DNA of 64,000 nt, from assembly GCF_003944705.1 (NCBI RefSeq), contig NZ_RWIS01000018.1:1-64000 (forward strand), read 5' to 3'. The position numbers were made by a program, and so were the translations under genes. Shown in pieces: positions 52,309 to 60,269 of the stretch. The notes below the pieces were generated by a model. It was not told where the DNA came from and did no database searches. It saw only the letters and a list, made by a program, of their open reading frames with translations. The stretch is from Hymenobacter metallilatus. GTDB lineage: Bacteria; Bacteroidota; Bacteroidia; Cytophagales; Hymenobacteraceae. Each line of letters starts with the position of its first letter. Positions within the stretch are counted from its first letter, which is position 1.

Positions 52309-52966
52309 CGGGGGAGTTGCTGAAGGGGTTGCGCAGCTTGCCGCGCAGCATGTTGCTGATAGAGGAACCAAGCCGCGAGGCCACCGAGGGCGACGACGAA
52401 ACCGAGCTTTTTTTTTCCTGGTCGGGAAACTGCCGGATGCGGCGCAGCCAGGTATCGAGGAACTGGCCCATGCTCGGGTCGCGGCGCACTAAGTCCTGCA
52501 CGTAGGCAATGCGGGCAGCCTTCAGGGCATTGTGCAGCGAAGCACCATCCACGGCGTTGATAGCTGCCAGCGTTTGCGGGCCGGGAGCACCGTCCACGGT
52601 TATTTTCTGCCGGAACTGGTACACCAGCACCCGTTGCAGCACCGTGGTAGCCCCGCCCGAGTTCGTGTAGAAGTCGTAGTATAGGTTAGCCACTGGTTGC
52701 GACCTGATACCGTCGCCGAGCATCTGGTTCCATGTGGCGCGGTAGAAGTTCACCACCATCTGCTTCAGTTCGGCGTTGTCGATGTACTCGTTCCAGTACA
52801 TATGGCGAGTGGCTTTCACGGCGTCGATGATGCGCCAGCCCGTCCAATTCGGGTGCGAGTTGCGGGCAATACCCATATAGGTTTCCCCGCCCTTGTCGCC
52901 TAGAATTTTAGCATATCCACCTTCGTTGCCATGCACGATGCGGTAAGCAGTAGAGAAGTCAGCCAT
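52289..52966 (-). CDS. GH108 N-acetylmuramidase with peptidoglycan-binding domain
   Basis: A 225-residue muramidase. N-terminal GH108 domain with catalytic Glu15 in VHGNEGGYAK and GGETYMGIARNSHPNW; PG_binding_3 domain (about 85-165, YYDFYTNSGGATTVLQR, TVDGAPGPQTLAAIN); C-terminal Ser-rich basic tail. Phage endolysins of this family cleave the glycan backbone. No signal peptide, so a holin-type helper or packaging in the virion is expected. The ATG overlaps the upstream stop (TAATG). Confidence 0.92.
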   Translation of the reverse strand: MADFSTAYRIVHGNEGGYAKILGDKGGETYMGIARNSHPNWTGWRIIDAVKATRHMYWNEYIDNAELKQMVVNFYRATWNQMLGDGIRSQPVANLYYDFYTNSGGATTVLQRVLVYQFRQKITVDGAPGPQTLAAINAVDGASLHNALKAARIAYVQDLVRRDPSMGQFLDTWLRRIRQFPDQEKKSSVSSSPSVASRLGSSISNMLRGKLRNPFSNSPDETATA

Positions 52967-53214
52967 TAGCGAGAGATGTAGGCTTGATAAGCGTCTTTAG
53001 AGCGCACCCGCATCCGGCCGCGAAACCAGAGGGGCGTGTTATTGCGGTGGGGCTCACTCTTGAAATCCACCACGTTGTCGTTGTGCAGCACGCAGAAATG
53101 CGGAGCCCAGCGCCACCACCGGCCCCGGTGCCACTTAATGCGGCTGCCGGGGTTGGCGAGGCGGTAGAGCACGGCGAACAGCAGGCAGTTACCCTTGAAA
53201 TGCAGCTCGGTCAT
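52966..53214 (-). CDS. Small protein with Cys-His-Asp arrangement, possible cysteine protease/amidase
   Basis: An 82-residue basic protein. KGNCLLFAVLYRL (Cys10) and APHFCVLHNDNVVDF (His39, Asp50) follow the Cys...His...Asp order of papain-like and transglutaminase-like enzymes in miniature. This is a pattern reading, not a family match. It lies between the M15 peptidase and muramidase genes, overlapping the former by 4 bases and coupled to the latter, so it may belong to the lysis/entry set or be a maturation protease. Confidence 0.55.
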   Translation of the reverse strand: MTELHFKGNCLLFAVLYRLANPGSRIKWHRGRWWRWAPHFCVLHNDNVVDFKSEPHRNNTPLWFRGRMRVRSKDAYQAYISR

Positions 53215-53723
53215 ACTGGCAGTACCCGGCCATCGAAGCGGGTTGTGTCGCCGGCCGGAGCTTGCGCTTTGGCCAGTAGGCGGAGGTTGGTGAGCGAAAT
53301 GCGGCGGCCCTCGTCAACATGCACCGGGTCGTAGCCGGGTAAGCCGCCGTTGCGGGGGCTGGTGAAGTCGCCGCCCCACCGGAAGCCGGCTGCCCGGATT
53401 ATGTCCGGGATGCCGCTGGCCTCCCACTCGGCTTTCGTCGAAGCCATGCGCAGGGCCTGATTGCCGTTGGTGGCGTTGATGTCCAGCCCCAGCCCGAAGT
53501 AGTGGTAGCCCAGGCTGGTATCAGATGGCCGCCAGGCGGAGGTGAGCACCACCGTCCAGCCGGTGCGGGCCTCAATTCGCAGCAAGAGGTTCAAAAACCG
53601 TTTGCGGGCAGCAGGGTGCAGCTGGTAGAGCAGGCCCCAGCGGGCGGGAATACTGGTATCGGAGCTGAGGGTTAGGGCCACCACCGTTAGGCCCGCTACG
53701 CCCCACCAAAAGGCCGTGCTCAT
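53211..53723 (-). CDS. M15-family peptidoglycan peptidase
   Basis: A 170-residue zinc peptidase (VanY/L-Ala-D-Glu or D-Ala-D-Ala endopeptidase type). Ligands: His74 and Asp81 in GYHYFGLGLD, His135 in YDPVHVDEGR. TSAWRPSDTSLG is the typical preceding loop. An N-terminal TM or signal (TAFWWGVAGLTVVALTL) suggests membrane anchoring. It cuts peptide stems of the wall and so complements the muramidase and the transglycosylase. Confidence 0.88.
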   Translation of the reverse strand: MSTAFWWGVAGLTVVALTLSSDTSIPARWGLLYQLHPAARKRFLNLLLRIEARTGWTVVLTSAWRPSDTSLGYHYFGLGLDINATNGNQALRMASTKAEWEASGIPDIIRAAGFRWGGDFTSPRNGGLPGYDPVHVDEGRRISLTNLRLLAKAQAPAGDTTRFDGRVLPV

Positions 53724-54421
53724 GTGCCGTATTTGTTGAGAAAGAAGCTCTTAATGGCATTAACCGCGTCGGCAGTCATGTTCTTGCCCACACCACGCCT
53801 CATGTAGGCATCCGCGTCAGCCTGACCGAACACCACCACTTCCTCAGCATCTACCCAAAAGTTTACCCGGAAGTCGCTGCCATTGGTGGCGTACACCTGA
53901 AGCATTCGGGGGTAGTTGGGCGAGGGCTGAAATTCCTTGCCCGTCAGGTAGCCCAACCAGGTGCCGTTAGGTATCATGGTAATAGCTGTAGAGGGCAGGC
54001 CGTAGCCATCCGGGAAGCCCCCAGTGCTCCGGAGTCGCTCGTAGATGGTTTCACCGTTCAGGCTTTGCACAAACACCAGGCGGCCAGGCGTCATTGGCCC
54101 TACGGTGGGCAAGCGGGTCGGCAATTTGGTGCCCGTGGGCGTGCTCGTGGTAGGCTTTGGAGGCGTAGGGGTGCTAGTACCCGTGGCCGGCAAGCTGGCC
54201 GGCAGTTGGGAGGCCGACGTGGTGCCGGCGCGGAACCACGCCAGTGCCGCGCCTCCGGCCAGGGCAACCAGTAACAGCGAGGTAGTGGAAAACCCGCCTA
54301 TTTCAGCCGCAGCAGGCGTTTGAGCAGCCGAGCGAGGCGTGTTTTCGCGCCGGGGCCGGGCAACAGTGTTCGAGCCACTCGGCCGTTTGCGGCCGGGTGG
54401 ATACATCAGGTCTTGAGCCAT
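53720..54421 (-). CDS. Single-TM protein with Pro/Thr stalk and SH3-like domain
   Basis: A 233-residue protein. Basic N-terminal tail (1-40), TM (about 46-63, SLLLVALAGGAALAWF), Thr/Pro-rich stalk (70-105), and a C-terminal domain whose ITMIPNGTWLGYLTGKE and NFWVDAEEVVVF resemble an SH3-like wall-binding fold. Possibly a spike or penton-complex protein in the virion membrane or an anchored wall binder. Overlaps the M15 gene by 4 bases. Confidence 0.65.
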   Translation of the reverse strand: MAQDLMYPPGRKRPSGSNTVARPRRENTPRSAAQTPAAAEIGGFSTTSLLLVALAGGAALAWFRAGTTSASQLPASLPATGTSTPTPPKPTTSTPTGTKLPTRLPTVGPMTPGRLVFVQSLNGETIYERLRSTGGFPDGYGLPSTAITMIPNGTWLGYLTGKEFQPSPNYPRMLQVYATNGSDFRVNFWVDAEEVVVFGQADADAYMRRGVGKNMTADAVNAIKSFFLNKYGT

Positions 54422-54427
54422 TGCAAG

Positions 54428-55108
54428 TTAGATTAGGGGAACGAGTTGCACCGTGGGTGCTGCCACGTAGCGGCGCTGGTTCTGGTACAGGAATCCGTGG
54501 AGCACCCGCCCACCGGGGAGCATCATTGTCTCATCGTGGGGGCCGAGGCGTGTGCGCGGCCCCGTTTGGCTGACTGGTTCCAGCTTGTCGTCGAGGATAG
54601 TGGACGGGGCCGTGGTAATGAGCTGCTGGGTGACGAGCAGTCCGGGGTCGAGCACGTTGCCGAGGCCAGTGCTCAGGGCGGCCTGAAACTGGGCCATTTC
54701 GTCGGTAGCAAGTTCGGCGGTGAGGTCGGCGTACAGGTCGCGGGTATAGAGGGCCTTGTACTTGTTGGCCACCAGGACAAACGGCACGTTGTTGCTGCGC
54801 ATGTCGCGGGCCACCTGGTAGAGAGCTTCCTCATCGGTACCGTCGCCGAACCAGTCGTTCCACCACTCGTGGCCGCTGTTCATGGCCGCGTAGCAGCGGG
54901 AAGCGAAGGCGAGGGCCAGCCCATCGGCCGAATTAGCTCCCACGTCCTTAATAGCCTTGTCCCGCTGCATGGTTTGTAGAATCTTCCGAAACAGCAGGAA
55001 CGCGCCCCCGGCAACGGCTAGGAAGAAGCCGCCGGTCAGCAGGTACCGCATCACCCGAGAACTGGCCAGGGTAGAAACGGCCGTAGAAGTTGCGAGTACA
55101 GGGAGCAT
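54428..55108 (-). CDS. Single-TM protein with helical and beta C-terminal part
   Basis: Encodes up to 226 residues. A TM (about 21-40, YLLTGGFFLAVAGGAFLLF) is followed by a helical domain (AKDVGANSADGLALAF-like, with HEWWNDWFGDGTDEEAL) and a C-terminal beta-rich piece. Carries ALSTGLGNVLDPG (GLG 148-150). No family is recognised. Start may also be Met20. Confidence 0.62.
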   Translation of the reverse strand: MLPVLATSTAVSTLASSRVMRYLLTGGFFLAVAGGAFLLFRKILQTMQRDKAIKDVGANSADGLALAFASRCYAAMNSGHEWWNDWFGDGTDEEALYQVARDMRSNNVPFVLVANKYKALYTRDLYADLTAELATDEMAQFQAALSTGLGNVLDPGLLVTQQLITTAPSTILDDKLEPVSQTGPRTRLGPHDETMMLPGGRVLHGFLYQNQRRYVAAPTVQLVPLI

Positions 55109-55114
55109 AAGCGG

Positions 55115-55306
55115 TTAGATAAACGAGGCAAACTGCCGGATTTTCTGATTGATACCGGGCTTGCTGGCTTTGCGGGCCAGGGTTTCCAGGTTATCCGTTT
55201 CGATATGCTGCAGGATGGTGGAAAGGGCCGTAACCCGGCGAGTAGCATCCATCGAATCCTGGGCTTCGAGCGTGATGGTGGGCGAAAACGTCTTTTTAGC
55301 GGACAT
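55115..55306 (-). CDS. Small hypothetical protein
   Basis: A 63-residue helical protein (MDATRRVTALSTILQHIE). Coupled to the upstream gene by a TAATG overlap, which argues that it is translated. No family is recognised. Confidence 0.6.
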   Translation of the reverse strand: MSAKKTFSPTITLEAQDSMDATRRVTALSTILQHIETDNLETLARKASKPGINQKIRQFASFI

Positions 55307-56130
55307 TACATTCGGGGGGTAAACTGTTGAAGCACTTGTTCCAGCGCGGCCGGGTTGTGGGCTAGTTGATTGAACACTACGTAGAGTTTGGTGGCTGTAC
55401 CCTCATCCACCGACTTCAGCACGTCGCCGGCCGCCTCCACCACCTGCCGGTGCCCGGGGCTGAGGCCAGCGAGTGAAGCATCTGCCCCACCCCCGAGTTG
55501 CGGCGCCGGAGCTACACCCAGCATCTTACCGAAAAGCATGGTTACCACTTCGGGAGGCAGCCCACCCAACGATTCAGTAATTCCAGCGAGGCCCTTCTTC
55601 TGGTTGGCTTCCACGCCCTGCAGTTCCAGTGCGTGCTCCCGGTCCTTGAATTTCAGGTCGAGGCCCAGTTTGTCGTTATCGTCCTTCAGGCGGCGGTTCT
55701 CCTCTTCCTTCATCCGCACTGTGTCGCGCAGCTCACGGATAGTATCGTCCTTTTCACGCAACCGGGTATCCTTCTCGTTGAGCAGGTAGCTGGTGAAGTT
55801 GTCAGCACCAGCATACCCGGAGGCCGGGGCTGCAAAGTGCGACGAAGAAGGTTGAAAGGTCGGTACTGGCACGTCGGTAGGGGGTTCAGGGCCGGCCAGA
55901 GGCGCGGCAGAGAGGTCAAGTATTTCTTCCAGCACTTTAGAACTGCCGTTCCGCCGGTACACGGCCAATTTCAGGGCTTGCGTGGGATACTGCTGCCGGG
56001 CCTGAGCAACAGCCCGCTGCACGGCCGCCACATCGGCCATATCGAGGTTGCGGGCAATTGGCCGCTTGTCGTCGCCGCGTAGGTAGTATAGTTGCCCGGT
56101 GTGGCCAGGTGCGGGGGTGAGCATCATCAT
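55306..56130 (-). CDS. Coiled-coil structural protein
   Basis: A 274-residue protein. An N-terminal globular piece (QLYYLRGDDKRPIARNLDM) is followed by a Pro-rich linker (about 78-110), a strong coiled coil (about 118-175, LREKDDTIRELRDTVRMKEE) and a helical C-terminus. Contains KKGLAGITESLGGLP, a variant of the recurring Gly-Leu motif. Likely a structural or scaffold protein. Overlaps the SGNH gene by 4 bases. Confidence 0.65.
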   Translation of the reverse strand: MMMLTPAPGHTGQLYYLRGDDKRPIARNLDMADVAAVQRAVAQARQQYPTQALKLAVYRRNGSSKVLEEILDLSAAPLAGPEPPTDVPVPTFQPSSSHFAAPASGYAGADNFTSYLLNEKDTRLREKDDTIRELRDTVRMKEEENRRLKDDNDKLGLDLKFKDREHALELQGVEANQKKGLAGITESLGGLPPEVVTMLFGKMLGVAPAPQLGGGADASLAGLSPGHRQVVEAAGDVLKSVDEGTATKLYVVFNQLAHNPAALEQVLQQFTPRM

Positions 56131-58148
56131 ATAACCGGAACAAAACCCGCTCCTTGCGGCAGGTACAGCTTACCACCTCCATCTATATCTACTGCCAGGA
56201 ACAAGTCACCGGTGTACGTCGTGACGAAGTCATATACTTTCTGCCAGGTTGCCCCATTATCAGCACTTTGCTCCAGTACGAACTTACCCGTCGTGGTGCT
56301 CTCATAGCGCCGGACACGTAGAAATGAATTCAGTGTCACCAAGGCACCCAGGACAACCGTATTCGTGCCGTTATCCCGCTTGGCAATGGTTTTATTCGGC
56401 GTTTCCTCGCTAATGCTGGCATTCCACACGCCGAGCAGGAACGTACCAAATCCGCCTTCTACGTTTGTCGTCTTGACGCCCAATACCGCATCAAATGCAT
56501 CTCCCGCAGGATTTTTGAAGCCAAACCAGCCATCCGTCCCCGCTGGCAGCTTTTGATTGAACAGCCCGGGATTACCATAGGTACCTGGCACGCCGTTATT
56601 GACGATAGGGGCATACACTCCAGGGCTCACACTGGCTATCCGGGCCCCGGTGGGCGTGTAGGACATGGCCGCCTGTGCGTAGCTCTGATACGTATTGGGC
56701 ACCATGTAGCCATTGGCTTTCGCGGCAATTTTACTGGCCCCGGAATTGGAGGGATGAATACCATCTGACTGGGTGTCGGCGGCAACCGTTTCCGCCTTGA
56801 AGGCATCATTCACGGCAACAAAAGCCAATGGATACCCGGGAAAAGCTGCCTGCAAAGCAGTTTTGCGGCTTTCTGTTCCGGCTGTCAGATAGGGCCCGTA
56901 GGTTGGATAGCCCGGATAATTATACCCGATACCAGGCGCATTGCTGGCCAGCGGGATATCGTGTATGAAGGCGGCAATAGCAGCCGCCTCAATAGGCGAC
57001 TTCAACGTGACAGCGTAATCCCATGCGCCTATCTTGCCTTCATCCAGAAAGCGAAGTTCTACGGAATGAGACCCGGTGCCCAAACCGTGCAGAACGATAG
57101 CATCGTTGATGATGCCCGCTTGCGTGTACTGATCATTGCTGACCGGAATAGAACTGATGACGGCTCGTCCAGTGGGGTCATACGTCGTCTTGAGTTGGCC
57201 ATCCACGCGCACCTCGATGCGACTCATGTTGACGACGCTTCCATCACAACCCCAGGTACCAATGGCAATCCGGTCACCGTTGATGCTAAAGGTGAGTGTT
57301 TCGCCGGCGGTAACAGATTGCTTCCAGAAGCAGTTGGCAGCGGCCCGGCTCATGTCATTGCGCCGATACCAGAGCGCCCGGCTGCCCCAATCACTCATCA
57401 CAGCCTCACTCGGAAACCCAACGTAGCCGTGCGAATAGGTCGCTAGAGGTGTCCCACTAATATGTTCGGCAAAGACAATGTTTTTCGAGAAGTGAATGGC
57501 TAGGACCGCCCGGTGGGCCGCATTAATCATGGCGTATCGGCGGGTCGGGTCGTCTTCTTGCGAAATCCGCAGGTTATTGTAGCCCATCTGACATTCCAGG
57601 GGCGCAAACACGTTGGCTGGATAGTTCGTCATTGCCAGGGCGGCTTGCTTGCGCACCCCGGAGCCAGAACTCGCCAGGTTATTCACCTGCAGCGTGGAAT
57701 AAAATGTTGTGCCAGGGGCGACAACAAAGTTCTGGCTGTTGTAGGCGTTGTTTACGGTCAGACCTAACGTGGAGCACAGCCGCTGGATCCAAGAAATACC
57801 CGTTGTATCAACGTTGAGCCCCGTCGTCATGCTGTCACCAAGAATGATGGAGCCATGAATGATACTCGGGAAGGAGGCTTGAACTTCCAGAGGGGGTAAG
57901 GCAATCAACGATAACACGGCACCCGGAATGTCATACCCAACCGACGACGATTCAACGAGGTAGAAATTTCCCGCTTTCAGTACCGACACGGCGTTGAACG
58001 GACTGCCGGGCGCATACGCCTGCCAGCCGCTGCCAGCATCGTTGATGCGGTAGATTTTCACCAGGTTCGACCGGAACGGCGCGGAGGCCAGCGGCAGGTC
58101 GGGCGCGTTGAAAAAGATATGCTGAAGTTTCTTCGGTATCGTCGCCAT
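56127..58148 (-). CDS. SGNH/GDSL hydrolase spike-like protein
   Basis: A 673-residue protein, the largest of this part of the operon. N-terminal beta-rich region (1-95), SGNH esterase domain with the nucleophile Ser in IILGDSMTTG (GDS 104-106) and the catalytic Asp-His in SDGIHPSNSG (about 461-465), an inserted beta-sandwich (about 265-375, TLTFSINGDRIAIGTWG) and a C-terminal lectin/sialidase-like beta domain (about 520-673). Such architecture suits a receptor-binding, polysaccharide-deacetylating spike. No signal peptide. Confidence 0.82.
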   Translation of the reverse strand: MATIPKKLQHIFFNAPDLPLASAPFRSNLVKIYRINDAGSGWQAYAPGSPFNAVSVLKAGNFYLVESSSVGYDIPGAVLSLIALPPLEVQASFPSIIHGSIILGDSMTTGLNVDTTGISWIQRLCSTLGLTVNNAYNSQNFVVAPGTTFYSTLQVNNLASSGSGVRKQAALAMTNYPANVFAPLECQMGYNNLRISQEDDPTRRYAMINAAHRAVLAIHFSKNIVFAEHISGTPLATYSHGYVGFPSEAVMSDWGSRALWYRRNDMSRAAANCFWKQSVTAGETLTFSINGDRIAIGTWGCDGSVVNMSRIEVRVDGQLKTTYDPTGRAVISSIPVSNDQYTQAGIINDAIVLHGLGTGSHSVELRFLDEGKIGAWDYAVTLKSPIEAAAIAAFIHDIPLASNAPGIGYNYPGYPTYGPYLTAGTESRKTALQAAFPGYPLAFVAVNDAFKAETVAADTQSDGIHPSNSGASKIAAKANGYMVPNTYQSYAQAAMSYTPTGARIASVSPGVYAPIVNNGVPGTYGNPGLFNQKLPAGTDGWFGFKNPAGDAFDAVLGVKTTNVEGGFGTFLLGVWNASISEETPNKTIAKRDNGTNTVVLGALVTLNSFLRVRRYESTTTGKFVLEQSADNGATWQKVYDFVTTYTGDLFLAVDIDGGGKLYLPQGAGFVPVI

Positions 58149-58154
58149 AGGGGC

Positions 58155-58826
58155 TTAGAAAGTCACGGTTCCGTTGATGAATGTGCTGGTGTAGGTCTGG
58201 CCGGCGTGCTCGAAGCTGAAAGATTTGCCCACGTAGCGGCCCAGGAAGACCACGTTGGCCACCGGGGTACCGCCCACGCTGATGTCCATTGAGCACGGCA
58301 GCGAGTCGCCAGAGCTGAGGGGGTCGTAGCGGAACATCTGTGCCCCGCTGCTGGTCAGCTCTACCCCGTCGTAACTGTCGCTGGGGCCGGTGAGGGTGCG
58401 GCCCCACGGGATGGTGCAGACCAGGGCGGCTACGGCCAGCGCCTTCGCGCTCTGCCAGGCTTTGGTATCCGCGTCCGCCTGATGTTGGGTACTGGAGGCC
58501 GTGCCCGTGCGGGTCACGGAAGCACCTACGCCGGGCTTATCGGTGCCGCACACGGCCGTATAGTCCTTGGTGGCCGAGTAGGTGACCGGCGCAGCGGCCG
58601 GCACCACGGTGCACACCAGGGCGGCCGTAGCCTCCGCCAGCGCGGCCTGATACGCTAACCCATCCGCCTCCTCCTGGCTCAGAAAGCTGGTTTTGGTAGC
58701 CGTGCGGGTAACCGGAGCCCCCGTCTTACCGGTTGGGCAGGTGGCCGTGGCGGACTTGGTGGCAGTATACTCCAGGGGCTGGTACGCCGCGCCCCCGGAG
58801 GGGCGGAAGTTGGTGATGCCGCTCAT
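58155..58826 (-). CDS. DUF5977 repeat protein
   Basis: A 223-residue protein with two copies of a DUF5977-like unit (about 18-70 and 75-128). Each has a Cys near the start (TATCPTGKTG, TAVCGTDKPG), a VTRT strand, a helix with paired Ala (EEADGLAYQAALAEA) and a terminal VC. A beta-rich C-terminal domain follows. DUF5977 is common in Bacteroidota surface and phage structural proteins. Probably surface-exposed on the virion with the SGNH protein, seven bases away. Confidence 0.7.
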   Translation of the reverse strand: MSGITNFRPSGGAAYQPLEYTATKSATATCPTGKTGAPVTRTATKTSFLSQEEADGLAYQAALAEATAALVCTVVPAAAPVTYSATKDYTAVCGTDKPGVGASVTRTGTASSTQHQADADTKAWQSAKALAVAALVCTIPWGRTLTGPSDSYDGVELTSSGAQMFRYDPLSSGDSLPCSMDISVGGTPVANVVFLGRYVGKSFSFEHAGQTYTSTFINGTVTF

Positions 58827-59110
58827 TTCTGCTGACAGTTCAGGACGGATTTGGTCACATTTACCCGGCGCGTGCCGCCCTCCTGCGCGAAGCGGCCGAC
58901 AATGGTCCCCTCGTAGGGCGTGTTGCCCAGGCAGTCAAAGCTGCGGGCCGTGCCGGGCGGCAGGGGCACGTACACCGGGCTTTGCTTGTTGAAGGCCACT
59001 TCGGCCGGCACCGTGCCGTGGTTTTCCACGGTGAAGGAATAGCACCCCTCCAGCTCGGAAATAAACGTGGGGCCGACGTGCGTTTCGACGTTGATTTTGA
59101 TGCTGGCCAC
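58823..59110 (-). CDS. Small beta-rich protein
   Basis: A 95-residue protein with alternating strands (ASIKINVETHVGPTFISE, CYSFTVENHGTVPAEVAF) and three Cys; an immunoglobulin-like or jelly-roll-like fold is plausible. No family is recognised. Overlaps the DUF5977 gene by 4 bases. Confidence 0.65.
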   Translation of the reverse strand: MASIKINVETHVGPTFISELEGCYSFTVENHGTVPAEVAFNKQSPVYVPLPPGTARSFDCLGNTPYEGTIVGRFAQEGGTRRVNVTKSVLNCQQK

Positions 59111-59116
59111 GGCGCT

Positions 59117-59479
59117 CTAGCGTTCCAGCGTGAATACCACGTCCACGTCGAGCGTATCGGTCAGCAGCTCGGGCACGTACACCTGCACCGTAATCCGCTG
59201 GTTGCGGTTCACGATGGCCACGGGCGTATTGCGTAAAGGCTTGGGGCAGTCGATGCCGGCCTCCAGGTGCTGACTGTTGCACTGCGACACGTAGGTAGCC
59301 GTATCGTCATGGATACCCAGCTGAAATTGCGTCAGGCCTCCCCGATTGTTGGCGTAGGCCACCACCCCAGTCGCACGGGCATAGGTGGAATCCAGGGCTT
59401 CAGAAACGGGCTGGTAAGTGCCTGTGGGCGTACCAGCGGGCAGAATCACTTTCAGGGATTGGGAACGGGTTTCGGCCAT
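59117..59479 (-). CDS. Small beta-rich protein, candidate minor capsid
   Basis: Encodes 120 residues from ATG 59479 (an in-frame ATG at 59488 is also possible). Strand-rich: QSLKVILPAGTPTGTYQPVS, LTQFQLGIHDDTATYVS and a C-terminal RITVQVYVPE. A single beta-barrel is plausible. It directly follows the hairpin after the presumed major capsid gene. No family is recognised. Confidence 0.65.
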   Translation of the reverse strand: MAETRSQSLKVILPAGTPTGTYQPVSEALDSTYARATGVVAYANNRGGLTQFQLGIHDDTATYVSQCNSQHLEAGIDCPKPLRNTPVAIVNRNQRITVQVYVPELLTDTLDVDVVFTLER

Positions 59480-59516
59480 GATTGTCAAGGATGTAAATGC
59501 GAAATACTTGCACCTG

Positions 59517-59548
59517 AAAAGCCCCGACAGCGAACTGACGGGGCTTTT
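59517..59548. terminator. Hairpin after the candidate major capsid gene
   Basis: AAAAGCCCCG (59517-59526) pairs with CGGGGCTTTT (59539-59548), with T tracts on both strands. Inside the operon, so it probably acts as a partial terminator or RNA-stabilising hairpin. Confidence 0.8.
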
Positions 59549-59569
59549 TTGACGCAGAAAGAGGCGGAG

Positions 59570-60154
59570 TTACGCCGTGCGCGGGCCGCTGATGAACAGC
59601 TCCACGAAGTGCTTCGGGCCGGAAGCCAGCGCCAGGCCATCAGGGAACTTCAGTTGGATTTCGATGTCCGTCTGGGGCTGCAACAGACGCAGGGCCTGCA
59701 GGTAGTAGGCATCGTCCCCGATGTTCTGGTTACCGGCATCATTCACGAGCAGGCGCTGCACCGGAATTTCGATGAGCTTCTTGCCGCTCTGGTTGATGAT
59801 GAGGTGAGCCCCGATGAGCACGTCCGGGCACGACGACATCTTGTTGCTGTAGGTCTGCTTCACGACACCATCCGTGTCATTGGAAGCGGCCGTGCCGTAG
59901 GCGAAGCGGATGCTTTCGATTACCTGCAGCTGGCCGGCTGGCAGCTGCTTTTTGTCGAAAGAGGATACACCTACCACCTGCGACGTGTTGGAGTCAATCA
60001 GGTTGACAATACCGCTGTTGCTGCTGGTAATGTCTTTGCGGATGTACAGGTCACCATCCGCCACGCGGGGAATATCCTGGATACCGGGGGCTGATACCCC
60101 CATAGCGGCCAGCAATACAATTTGAGCGGCCGAAAACAGAGCAGATTTCTGCAT
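59570..60154 (-). CDS. Candidate major capsid protein (beta-rich, 194 aa)
   Basis: Encodes 194 residues from ATG 60154 (the frame runs to 60217 through the upstream hairpin). The N-terminal hydrophobic helix (SALFSAAQIVLLAAMGV) is followed by a strand-rich body (VADGDLYIRKDI, GQLQVIESIRFAYGTAA, KKLIEIPVQRLLVND, QTDIEIQLKFPDG). It sits alone between two strong hairpins, so its dose is probably set apart from the neighbours. Size and strand content fit a single beta-barrel capsid protein. This is inference: I recognise no family. Confidence 0.5.
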   Translation of the reverse strand: MQKSALFSAAQIVLLAAMGVSAPGIQDIPRVADGDLYIRKDITSSNSGIVNLIDSNTSQVVGVSSFDKKQLPAGQLQVIESIRFAYGTAASNDTDGVVKQTYSNKMSSCPDVLIGAHLIINQSGKKLIEIPVQRLLVNDAGNQNIGDDAYYLQALRLLQPQTDIEIQLKFPDGLALASGPKHFVELFISGPRTA

Positions 60155-60213
60155 GAGTTGTGAAATGAAAAACGAGAAATGAGGAAAATCGAGAAGTTGA
60201 AAGCGGAAGCGGG

Positions 60214-60247
60214 CCACTACCGGCTGGCCTTCAGTAGCCGGTAGTGG
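60214..60247. terminator. Hairpin before the candidate major capsid gene
   Basis: CCACTACCGGCT (60214-60225) and AGCCGGTAGTGG (60236-60247), a perfect 12-bp stem, between the 173-aa gene and the 194-aa gene. It lacks a T run and could be a processing or stability element. Confidence 0.7.
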
Positions 60248-60269
60248 GTTTGGGATACTTGCCGCTCAG

